A stretch of 33,419 nucleotides of DNA from Chromatiales bacterium (ex Bugula neritina AB1) (GTDB taxonomy: Bacteria > Pseudomonadota > Gammaproteobacteria > Granulosicoccales > Granulosicoccaceae): assembly GCA_001730015.1 (NCBI GenBank), contig MDLA01000169.1, forward strand, positions 1-33,419, in the 5' to 3' direction. The translations under genes and the position numbers were made by a program. Positions 24,993-32,316 of this stretch are shown here, piece by piece. Under the pieces are notes generated by a model. It was not told the origin of the DNA and did no database searches. It saw nothing but the letters and a program-made list of their open reading frames with translations. Position 1 is the stretch's first letter. Every line of letters starts with the position of its first letter.

Positions 24993-25636
24993 ACGTAGTG
25001 GAAAGCGGTACCTCGACCATGGGCATGCATCACGCTGCTGTACTCAGCAGTTCAAATCAGAACTCTTATCACTCAGCCCGCCTATTCGTCGAGCAGCAGT
25101 TCCGATTTTTCCATGGGGCAGAAATCGAGTGCGACTACCCCGCCCTGATGACACTGTACGACAGCGACCACAACGTGCAGGCGGTAGCCGGAATACGATC
25201 TCCGGACAACCGGTTTTTCCTTGAGCATTATCTTGATCAACCGGTTGAAGAAAAATTAAGCCAGCTCTTTCAAACCCGGATCCGGCGCGAAAAAATAGTT
25301 GAGGTTGGCAGTCTGGCGGGTGGTAAGGACCGTCAGGCAACCGATTTACTCATGCACCAGTTGTGGGATCATCTGATTCGCTCCGGATTTGAGTACCTGG
25401 TTGTGACCGGCACAAAAACGCTATTATTCAAATTCAGGAAGCTGCCATTGCATTACCTCGCGGACGCGAATATCGGTATGGTGCCTGACTCCGCCAGCTG
25501 GGGAACCTACTATGACGACTCGCCCGGCGTCGTTGCCGGAAGGTTGAAGGATTATGATTTCCGCTTCTTCAGAAACCAGGCGCCCGATCACTATCAAACA
25601 CGAATTCTTACCGGTAAAGACAGCTATGCAATCTAA
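24989..25636 (+). CDS. Thermostable-hemolysin family protein (GNAT-like)
   Basis: This 215-residue protein matches the thermostable hemolysin family (delta-VPH of Vibrio). Signatures include the N-terminal ARLFVEQQFRFFHGAEIECDYP, GIRSPDNRFFLEHYLDQPVE, the core VEVGSLAGGKDRQATDLLMH and FRKLPLHYLADANIGMVPD. The fold is predicted to be GNAT-like, related to autoinducer synthases, and the hemolysin name says little about its biochemical role. An acyl- or aminoacyl-transfer reaction is therefore likely but unproven. The start is GTG at 24989, overlapping the dioxygenase stop by four bases; an ATG at 25019 is a weaker alternative. It has no signal peptide, so it acts in the cytoplasm. The neighbouring dioxygenase probably makes or modifies its substrate. 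Confidence 0.82.
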   Translation: MNVVESGTSTMGMHHAAVLSSSNQNSYHSARLFVEQQFRFFHGAEIECDYPALMTLYDSDHNVQAVAGIRSPDNRFFLEHYLDQPVEEKLSQLFQTRIRREKIVEVGSLAGGKDRQATDLLMHQLWDHLIRSGFEYLVVTGTKTLLFKFRKLPLHYLADANIGMVPDSASWGTYYDDSPGVVAGRLKDYDFRFFRNQAPDHYQTRILTGKDSYAI

Positions 25637-25749
25637 GCGCAGACTCAACCCTTGTATAAGAACCTGCCACAGTCGCGCTTTAGCTACCACAACCGCCTAC
25701 CGGTAACTACAATCAGCCCATCGGGGCAATACACAAGAATAACCAGCTA

Positions 25750-26424
25750 ATGAATACCATACTAATTGTCGAAGATGACGCACTAATCGGTAACGCGATG
25801 GAACAGTGGCTTGGGCAGTCTAACCGTGTCGAGTGGGTGCGCAACGCGGCCGAAGCGGTATCTGCCCTGAATGTTAAAGCCTTCGATATTGTCGTTCTCG
25901 ACCTTGGCTTGCCTGATGCACATGGCTTCTCGGTACTCAAAATGATGAAGCGCAAGAAGATTGATTCGGGTGTTCTTATTCTCACGGCCTACAGCGAAGT
26001 CGAGAATCGAATAGAAGGGCTGGATATGGGCGCTGACGATTACCTGGTTAAACCCATAGAATTTAAAGAGCTCGATGCACGAATCCGCTCCATTAAGCGG
26101 CGTAAAGACGGTTTAAACTCTCCGGTCATTGTACATAATGATTTTGAATTCGACGTTAATGGCAAAACACTCAGCCATAACGGCGCCCCGATCAATCTGT
26201 CGCGTATGGAAGTTTCCATACTGTCTATTCTACTGCAGGGTCGAGGGCGCTATTTCAGCAAGCAGATGCTGGAGGAGCGGCTGTACCCTGACACGGCTAT
26301 CATTGAAGGCAATGCAATTGAAGTGCATATATCTGCGCTGCGCAAGAAACTTGGCAAAGAATTGATCAAAACCACCCGCGGTCTGGGCTACATTATAGAG
26401 AAAACCGGTACGCCTTCGTCATGA
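25750..26424 (+). CDS. OmpR-family response regulator (PmrA/QseB-like)
   Basis: This is a 224-residue response regulator. The receiver has D9/D10, the phospho-acceptor D51 (VVLDLGLPDAHG), T79 and K101. The C-terminal winged helix (about residues 125-220) carries NLSRMEVSILSILLQ, and its recognition region is NAIEVHISALRKKLG with TTRGLGYII at the end, the form seen in QseB, PmrA and TctD-like regulators. It should bind direct repeats with an 11-bp period; two such boxes lie 1.7-2.0 kb upstream. It is 113 bp after the thermostable-hemolysin gene and overlaps the kinase start by four bases (ATGA). Confidence 0.92.
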   Translation: MNTILIVEDDALIGNAMEQWLGQSNRVEWVRNAAEAVSALNVKAFDIVVLDLGLPDAHGFSVLKMMKRKKIDSGVLILTAYSEVENRIEGLDMGADDYLVKPIEFKELDARIRSIKRRKDGLNSPVIVHNDFEFDVNGKTLSHNGAPINLSRMEVSILSILLQGRGRYFSKQMLEERLYPDTAIIEGNAIEVHISALRKKLGKELIKTTRGLGYIIEKTGTPSS

Positions 26425-27824
26425 GTAAAAACCGATCAATTACCCGTCGTTTGATCTGGCTGATCGTATTGCCAGTCATACTGCTGGTTATCGTGGGAGC
26501 CGGCCTCGCTGCAAGAATGGCAAGTCAGTCTGTAAACGATCTCTACGATCAGCAAATGCAAGCCAATGCCGGCGTTCTGCTCAGTTTTATACTTTACGAA
26601 TCAATCGAGCACGAACAGGAAGAAGACGATGATGAAGATGAGCCGGATGAAGATGAAGTAGAAGAGCTACTTGAAATAACCGAAGCTATCAACGCCGAAC
26701 ACGGCCTTCCAGTCAACTTCCGGCTGATCATCGGTGAGCAAACCCGATTCGAATCCAGATCGGTGGCATCTTTTCCAGCGTGCTCTACAGGGTTCAACAT
26801 AATAATGCCAGCACACGAAAAGCTACAGAACCAATGGCGTTGTTATCGACAGGAGCAAACGCTGCTTACCAGCAATATAACAGTCACTGTTGAAGTATTT
26901 GAATCACTACATCAGCGGAACCTGGCGATCCGGTCCCTGCTTGCTGCAACCTTCAGCCCGTTGATTCTCCTGCCTCTGCTATTAGCTGGCGTAACCTATT
27001 GGGCCGTGTCATCCGCTATGCGCACGCTACGCAACGTCAGCAGCGATATATCGAATCGATCTGTCGATAACCTTGAGCGCTTATCACTAGAGCAGCAACC
27101 CACAGAGCTGCTACCTGTCGCCACTTCGGTAAATCAACTGCTCGATGGCATTGAGAGAAGTCTCAAACGGGAAAAGCAATTCACCGATGATGCAGCACAT
27201 GAGCTGCGCACGCCGCTAACCTCGATAAAAATGCTCGAACAATTGCTGCGCCGTGACAATAAAGACCCGGCACTGCTGCCACATCTCGATGGTCTTCGCG
27301 ACGGGGTAGATAAAAGCACCAAGTTAATTGAACAGCTACTCGGTTTTGCACGCCTGCAAACTGCTAAATCGTTGCAGCTGAACCCGATAAATCTATCCGG
27401 TGTTTTACACACCGAACTCGGTTTGCTCGCACCACAGCTGGTTAGCAAGCAACTCGAAGTATCAATAGAAGAGGACCGCTACAGCAGACCGGTATACGCC
27501 AACGAATCCGCTATGGCTCTGCTGATCCGGAACCTCTTATCCAACGCCTGCAAATTCAGTGATTCCGCCGGAACCATCTATATTTTTCTGGACGATTCAT
27601 TCCTCATTGTAGAAGACGACGGCCCCGGTATTGATGAAGAAAACAGAGAGCGGGTCTTTGACCGGTTTTATCGAGCGCCGGGCACTAAAGATAAACCCGG
27701 TAGCGGTCTCGGACTGGCGCTGGCCAAGTGGGTTGCTGACGCGCATAAGTTTGAACTCTATGTGCAACCTCCTGTACGCGGTACGGGTGCAAGTATTATT
27801 CTCAGATATCACTCACCGGAATAG
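26421..27824 (+). CDS. Sensor histidine kinase with acidic periplasmic tract (QseC/PmrB-like)
   Basis: This 467-residue inner-membrane kinase has a first helix at residues 10-31, a periplasmic domain of about 140 residues, a second helix at 172-196, a linker, the H-box FTDDAAHELRTPL (H260), then N-box NLLSNACKFS, G1 VEDDGPGID, F-box RFYRA and G2 GSGLGLALAK. Residues 63-83 of the periplasmic domain contain about 15 Asp/Glu in 21 positions, reminiscent of the acidic patch of PhoQ and the ExxE sites of PmrB, so a metal cation or cationic peptide could be sensed. Two Cys (C121 and C141) could form a disulfide. It overlaps the regulator gene by four bases. It is the last gene of the plus-strand run. 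Confidence 0.92.
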   Translation: MSKNRSITRRLIWLIVLPVILLVIVGAGLAARMASQSVNDLYDQQMQANAGVLLSFILYESIEHEQEEDDDEDEPDEDEVEELLEITEAINAEHGLPVNFRLIIGEQTRFESRSVASFPACSTGFNIIMPAHEKLQNQWRCYRQEQTLLTSNITVTVEVFESLHQRNLAIRSLLAATFSPLILLPLLLAGVTYWAVSSAMRTLRNVSSDISNRSVDNLERLSLEQQPTELLPVATSVNQLLDGIERSLKREKQFTDDAAHELRTPLTSIKMLEQLLRRDNKDPALLPHLDGLRDGVDKSTKLIEQLLGFARLQTAKSLQLNPINLSGVLHTELGLLAPQLVSKQLEVSIEEDRYSRPVYANESAMALLIRNLLSNACKFSDSAGTIYIFLDDSFLIVEDDGPGIDEENRERVFDRFYRAPGTKDKPGSGLGLALAKWVADAHKFELYVQPPVRGTGASIILRYHSPE

Positions 27825-27879
27825 CGATTCATTAACTTACCAGTGCCCGTCCATAAACCCGGACGTAGCGAGGATCATT

Positions 27880-27908
27880 CAGGTGGGTGAGATCTCCCCT
27901 ACCACCTG
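27880..27908. terminator. Imperfect palindrome between convergent genes
   Basis: CAGGTGG at 27880-27886 and CCACCTG at 27902-27908 pair, and GAGATCTC in the centre is itself palindromic. It sits between the kinase gene and the convergent glutathionyl-hydroquinone reductase gene and could end transcription from both. No T tract is present, so support is moderate. Confidence 0.4.
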
Positions 27909-28000
27909 TGGGCGTTTAGTCATTAAAAATAATTACATGTGGTCGGTGAAAGATCGCGTGTCCTGAGGGATCCGCTGTAGCGCAAGTTTGTGGGCACACA

Positions 28001-29032
28001 CTACACTAACTCCGGATGGTGATAAGCTTCCGGATAGGGTTTCGGGTACATTGGGCCCAACGGCACTACATTATTCCACGACCTGCCAAAGTAGCCTTGC
28101 CTGCAATGTTCCAGCGAGTTACTTTCTGCCACTCCGGGTATTGCATATACCCGGCACAACCAACGCCATAGATGCGGATAATCCAGAATTCTGGCGGCGT
28201 TTAATTTCATGCGCAGGTAATAGACAGGATCGTGCCGATAGAGGGTCGGGAACAGGCGCAAGTCAGCCTCCGTAAAGCGATCACCTGTTAGAAATAAACG
28301 CTGATCTGTCGCCAAGCGAGCTTCGAGTTGGGCAAGCGTATCAAAGTAGGTAGCAAAGGCCGCTGCATAGACTGCCTGATCAGACGAAAAGCCTGCCTTA
28401 TAGGCACCATTATTTATAGATGTATAAATCAGGGAATTCAGTTCATCAATCTCAGCACGCAGTGCATGATCAACCGGGTACAGGTTCCAGCGCTCGGCAT
28501 CAGTCAACGTACTACCCAGCACCGACGCCTGATCGTTGAGCATGCGTATTATCTCTGCACTCTCGTTATTTACAATGCGGCCGGTTTTCTTGTCATAGAG
28601 AATCGGCACGGAACCCTCGTTCGAACCTTCAGCCGCATAGATCTGCTTTGCCAGCCGGTAACTCTTGCCGGTACCGGTGTCAGTGGTACATTCAGCCAGA
28701 GTCTTGCCGGTGAGTGTTGCCACTCTGCCAGGGTTGAATTCCCACAGATCAGGACCGACCGGATCTTCTTCGTTCGTTCGTCCGGGGAATGCAACATCAA
28801 GCGAGATGCTGTCCTGCAAACCGAGTAGATTGCGTGCCAGGGTTACCCGGTGGCACCAAGGACAATTAAATGCGACAAATAAATGATAGCGACCTGGCTC
28901 AGCGGCAAAGGTTTCATCACCCAGTACGTGGCGAAAGCCGCTGACCCCGCGAACAAACTCTCCCCTGGAACGGCGACTCTGTGCATCAGTTTGTGATTCC
29001 TGCACGGAGGCATCAACGGATTTATCGGGCAT
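28001..29032 (-). CDS. Glutathionyl-hydroquinone reductase (GST Xi/YqjG family)
   Basis: This is a 343-residue member of the PcpF/YqjG/ECM4 family. The catalytic motif is FNCPWCHRVTLARNLLGL with C57, and a second Cys at C60 where most members have Ala. The family marker EGSVPILYDKKTGRIVNNES follows, and the GST C-terminal helical domain contains RLATDQRLFLTGDRFTEADL. The enzyme removes glutathione from glutathionyl-hydroquinones, protecting cells during quinone metabolism. It is cytoplasmic and is encoded 87 bp downstream of the DddQ-like cupin gene on the same strand. The CPWC motif gives it a glutaredoxin-like pair, which could change the chemistry. Confidence 0.9.
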   Translation of the reverse strand: MPDKSVDASVQESQTDAQSRRSRGEFVRGVSGFRHVLGDETFAAEPGRYHLFVAFNCPWCHRVTLARNLLGLQDSISLDVAFPGRTNEEDPVGPDLWEFNPGRVATLTGKTLAECTTDTGTGKSYRLAKQIYAAEGSNEGSVPILYDKKTGRIVNNESAEIIRMLNDQASVLGSTLTDAERWNLYPVDHALRAEIDELNSLIYTSINNGAYKAGFSSDQAVYAAAFATYFDTLAQLEARLATDQRLFLTGDRFTEADLRLFPTLYRHDPVYYLRMKLNAARILDYPHLWRWLCRVYAIPGVAESNSLEHCRQGYFGRSWNNVVPLGPMYPKPYPEAYHHPELV

Positions 29033-29119
29033 TATTGCTCCCTTTTCCAGCTATTTAAATCGGTGCAAAACCGGCTGCTACAAGCTGCGGGCCACCGGAA
29101 AAAGTTGCCGGCAACGAGC

Positions 29120-29698
29120 TTATTTTCCCGTATACACATAGCTATCGGTCGATATATCACCGTGCCAGACGTAGACCGACATAAACGCTTTTTCCGCGGT
29201 TCGAGTACCATGTTCTATCATTGAAGGGTGGAACGAACGCTCGCCGGTTCCATGAGCAATGTACGGTAGTTCCGCTACTTTCCATAAGGCGCTGCCGGCC
29301 AGCATAATATATATTTCTTCAGCCGCATGTGTGCGGATACCGTACTCGGATTCCGGCAACATGCCATAGAGACCCAGCCGCACCTGATCCGATTCCACCA
29401 GGCCGTCAGGCCCCACCAACTCCACATGGGCTTTGCAGTCGCTGTGCCTGATATACAGCTTGTCATCAGAGGTGCCGGGTGGCGCCCATGGCAAAGGCGT
29501 TCGGGCTAAAAGCCGGCAGATCGGGTGTGCGTCAGGTGCAGTCATTACATCGGCGATTTCCGCTGGCAGCTCTGCAGCTGTGCCACTAAATTGTGCCAGA
29601 GGGGCAGATTCAAGCAATGCCTTTTTAGCATGCGCTTCAATTGGTTCAGTTCCATCAAATACTTCAGACAACTGATGATATAGATCGTTTAGTTTCAT
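29120..29698 (-). CDS. DddQ-like cupin, DMSP lyase family
   Basis: This is a 192-residue cupin of the dimethylsulfoniopropionate-lyase family. The metal and catalytic residues fit the H-x3-E-x-Y pattern: H124, E128 and Y130 in RTHAAEEIYIMLAG, and H163 in HPSMIEHGT. As I recall, Ruegeria DddQ uses His125, Glu129, Tyr131 and His163, nearly the same numbering. LGLYGMLPESEYGIR precedes the site. DddQ cleaves DMSP to DMS and acrylate. Some family members do other cupin chemistry, so activity is inferred. No acuI, prpE or DMSP transporter gene is adjacent. It lies 187 bp downstream of the methyltransferase gene on the same strand. Confidence 0.78.
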   Translation of the reverse strand: MKLNDLYHQLSEVFDGTEPIEAHAKKALLESAPLAQFSGTAAELPAEIADVMTAPDAHPICRLLARTPLPWAPPGTSDDKLYIRHSDCKAHVELVGPDGLVESDQVRLGLYGMLPESEYGIRTHAAEEIYIMLAGSALWKVAELPYIAHGTGERSFHPSMIEHGTRTAEKAFMSVYVWHGDISTDSYVYTGK

Positions 29699-29885
29699 AA
29701 TGGCTCACCCGAAGTCACTCTACAAAGATTCAAACAGGACAACTCTGATAGCTCGATGCAATCATACTCCGGGTTTCAAGCCGGAAAAAGCCCCGACTGG
29801 CGCAACTGCGGCACGCCAGCACCGCAGTTAACCGTTCTGATCAGATAGCGATCCAGCCACCAATGTAAAGCAGAACTGCAGCCAG

Positions 29886-30503
29886 TTAATGGTCCATCCA
29901 GCTAAAAATTCGGGGCCTGGTGGCAATGGTATACACGTGTTTTTCCGGATACTGATCAAGCTCCAGGTGCAATAGCGTTAACCCGTTATTGATAAGTAAC
30001 TGCATATTCCGGTTGATGCCGATTGAGCTGTAGTAAAAGGTATCGCCGTGCCATTGGTCAGTGTGCTCCCCTTCGGCATTACCGAATGTATACATCAACA
30101 CACCGCCCTTTGCCAATCGCCCGCTTAGCTTCGTAACCACCGGTTCCTGCATCTCAAGCGGCAGGTGAAAAATGCTATCCCAAGCATAGATTAAATCAAA
30201 CTCCTCTTCTGTTTCCCAGCTGCAGATATCCTGTTGAATGAATCGATGCTGCGGATGAATGGTACTGGCAAGCCCGATCATTTCCTTAGAGACATCAATG
30301 CCGGTAATTGAGAAACCGCGCTTTTCCAACAGGCGAATAAATCTCCCCCCGGCACCACACCCTATATCCAGGGCCTTCCCTGCATTTGAGGTACAGTCTG
30401 CGGCACGCTCCAGCTGACTGACGCCGTACTGAGAATGCTCATGCCGACTATGCCACCATAGCGCTATTTTGTCGTACTTTTCCCCGAGCTCAAAAGGGTT
30501 CAT
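29886..30503 (-). CDS. Class I SAM-dependent methyltransferase
   Basis: This is a 205-residue cytoplasmic methyltransferase. The SAM-binding motif I is ALDIGCGAGGRFIRLLEKRG (about residues 43-62), motif II ITGIDVSKEMIGLA follows, and DLIYAWDSIFHLPLEMQEPV is the motif IV/V region. The acceptor is not evident; the WDSIFHL segment suggests a small-molecule type rather than an rRNA or DNA enzyme. It stands between the tautomerase-fusion gene (36 bp upstream) and the cupin gene and may be in one transcript with both. Confidence 0.88.
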   Translation of the reverse strand: MNPFELGEKYDKIALWWHSRHEHSQYGVSQLERAADCTSNAGKALDIGCGAGGRFIRLLEKRGFSITGIDVSKEMIGLASTIHPQHRFIQQDICSWETEEEFDLIYAWDSIFHLPLEMQEPVVTKLSGRLAKGGVLMYTFGNAEGEHTDQWHGDTFYYSSIGINRNMQLLINNGLTLLHLELDQYPEKHVYTIATRPRIFSWMDH

Positions 30504-30539
30504 AAATTAAGCCCGCCAGTGTTTGCCAGCAAGAGCAAT

Positions 30540-31100
30540 TTAAACACCATGCACTTCGGCTATATCGTTCCACACCTGCTGATCGACAAGCAAACCATCA
30601 GCAACAGTAAATCGATCAATAAAGCGAATACCGGAAAACTCCGTCTGATCCGGCCAGACACCGCTTAACGTGCCGGCGCAATAAACGGTAACACCGTCAG
30701 CACTAACGCACTGGTCAAAATGCTCATAGGTTTTGGCTATCGATTGATAGCGCCCTTTTGCCCATTCGATTAACTGCTCTACTTCGGTAAAAACGACTCC
30801 GCCAGGAAATACCATGCGAAAATCCGGTGCAAGAAAACCGCGTGCTTTTTCAAGGTCCCGGTTTTCCATTGCGGTTAAATAGTCCTGAACAAGCTGTGCC
30901 TGATCAGCCAATGCAGGCCCCGGCTGACGTCCGACCCGACCACGCATGTAGTTTTCAGCCGGCACTTCGTTTACCACTACTGTCACCAGCTCTGCCGGTG
31001 CATTGATCACCGAGCAGGTGGCGTCTGTCAGCCGCTCGCAAAGCCGTTGCCGCGCCTGCTTATCGTAGCCTTCAATAAGCGTCACTGTGATGATCGGCAT
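30540..31100 (-). CDS. 4-oxalocrotonate-tautomerase domain fused to SnoaL/NTF2-like domain
   Basis: This is a 186-residue fusion. Residues 1-60 are a tautomerase (MPIITVTLIEGYDKQAR with Pro2 as the catalytic amino-terminal Pro after Met removal, and TVVVNEVPAENYMRG as the second strand-turn). Residues 66-182 are a SnoaL-like cone fold (VQDYLTAMENRDLEKARGFL, then PGGVVFTEVEQLIEWAKGR and FSGIRFIDRFTVADGLLVDQ). Both domains handle small keto or enol substrates, so the fusion may join two steps or bind one ligand. It is divergent from the opine dehydrogenase gene, 130 bp away, and shares that control region. Confidence 0.88.
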   Translation of the reverse strand: MPIITVTLIEGYDKQARQRLCERLTDATCSVINAPAELVTVVVNEVPAENYMRGRVGRQPGPALADQAQLVQDYLTAMENRDLEKARGFLAPDFRMVFPGGVVFTEVEQLIEWAKGRYQSIAKTYEHFDQCVSADGVTVYCAGTLSGVWPDQTEFSGIRFIDRFTVADGLLVDQQVWNDIAEVHGV

Positions 31101-31230
31101 ACTGCCCCCGGTAAGTATTTAACCCGTAAAATTAGTCGCATTTTAACTCGAAACTCAATACGCTATTCGATAATTCAACTTAACAGCGTCAGTATCTTTT
31201 CTATGAACAGTCACTGGCGCAGGAGAACTT

Positions 31231-32316
31231 ATGGATATTGCCGTATTAGGCGGTGGCAACGGTTCCCACGCCGCGGCAGCTGATCTAACCCTGAATGGAC
31301 ATAACGTTCGTTTCTGGCGTCGTGATTCACAAGCCATAGCAGATCTGAAATCAAGGCAGAATCAACTGCTTGTCAAGGATTTCTCGGGCACCCGATCCGT
31401 CACTATAGACTGTGTGACCAGAGATATCGCCACCGCCGTGAGCGGCGCACAACTGATTGTCTGCCCCACCCCTGCAACAGCTCAGGCATCCATTGCCCGT
31501 CTAATGGCCCCGCACCTGCAGGACGGCCAGGTTATTTTTCTGCCACCCGGCACCTTCGGCAGTGTACTCATGGCTCGTATCGTGCGCGACGCCGGCAACA
31601 CGGCATCGCTGTGCTTTGCCGAGGCTGGCACTTTACCGTACCTGACACGCCAGCACGGTGCGGCTGAGATTGCTATCACCACGCGTGCAACCCGTTTACC
31701 CACTGGCGTTTTTCCGCTTAGTCGAAAAAAAGAAGCACTGGACATAATCCGCCAGGCGTACCCGAGTGTGGAAGACGCCGGCAACGCACTATCAGGCGCG
31801 CTGATGAACGCCGGGCCGATCATCCACCCACCGTTAATTATAATGAATGCCGGCCCCATTGAGCATTTTGATCACTGGGACATACACAATGAAGGTACCC
31901 AACCCGCTATTCGTCGCGTAACAACGCAACTCGACTCCGAACGCATCGCCGTGCGCAAAGCACTAGGCTATAGCGGCCCGCATTTTCCACTGGCTGATCA
32001 CTACGATAACGAACGCGAAGAGTGGATGTACGGTAACCTGGCGCACGACAAATTAACCGACTCGGGAGACTGGCGTGAGCACCTGGTGCTTCAGGAGCAT
32101 CGTTATATGCGTGAGGATGTAGCTACCGGGCTGGCGTTTCTGGTCTCAACCGCAAACTGGACAGGCGTACCAGCACCTGTTGCCACCGGCCTGTTAGCAC
32201 TCGGCTCGTCTATATGTGAGGATGATTTCCGCAGTAACGGTCGCACACTGGAAAGCATGAACATGGATCATCTATCCATAGAACAAATGCACAGCCTTCT
32301 CAGGGATGGCCTTTAA
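31231..32316 (+). CDS. NAD/NADP octopine/nopaline dehydrogenase family protein
   Basis: This 361-residue protein has an N-terminal Rossmann motif (MDIAVLGGGNGSHAAAADL), FLPPGTFGSVLMARIV in the middle, and the family's C-terminal domain with HNEGTQPAIRRVTTQLDSER and YNEGTQ-type histidine-containing substrate helices (about residues 200-260). Opine dehydrogenases join an amino acid and a keto acid reductively, or run in reverse to degrade opines. Marine bacteria carry many homologues of unknown substrate. AGGAG 5 nt before ATG gives a good ribosome site. The stop overlaps the start of the next gene by one base (TAATG), so the two are coupled. Confidence 0.9.
   Translation: MDIAVLGGGNGSHAAAADLTLNGHNVRFWRRDSQAIADLKSRQNQLLVKDFSGTRSVTIDCVTRDIATAVSGAQLIVCPTPATAQASIARLMAPHLQDGQVIFLPPGTFGSVLMARIVRDAGNTASLCFAEAGTLPYLTRQHGAAEIAITTRATRLPTGVFPLSRKKEALDIIRQAYPSVEDAGNALSGALMNAGPIIHPPLIIMNAGPIEHFDHWDIHNEGTQPAIRRVTTQLDSERIAVRKALGYSGPHFPLADHYDNEREEWMYGNLAHDKLTDSGDWREHLVLQEHRYMREDVATGLAFLVSTANWTGVPAPVATGLLALGSSICEDDFRSNGRTLESMNMDHLSIEQMHSLLRDGL

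Noticed and set aside
29841..29885. Hydrophobic in-frame stretch just after the methyltransferase stop (LAAVLLYIGGWIAI)
   Set aside because: It has no start codon of its own and normal methyltransferases of this length need no such tail. Probably chance or a relic, not a gene.
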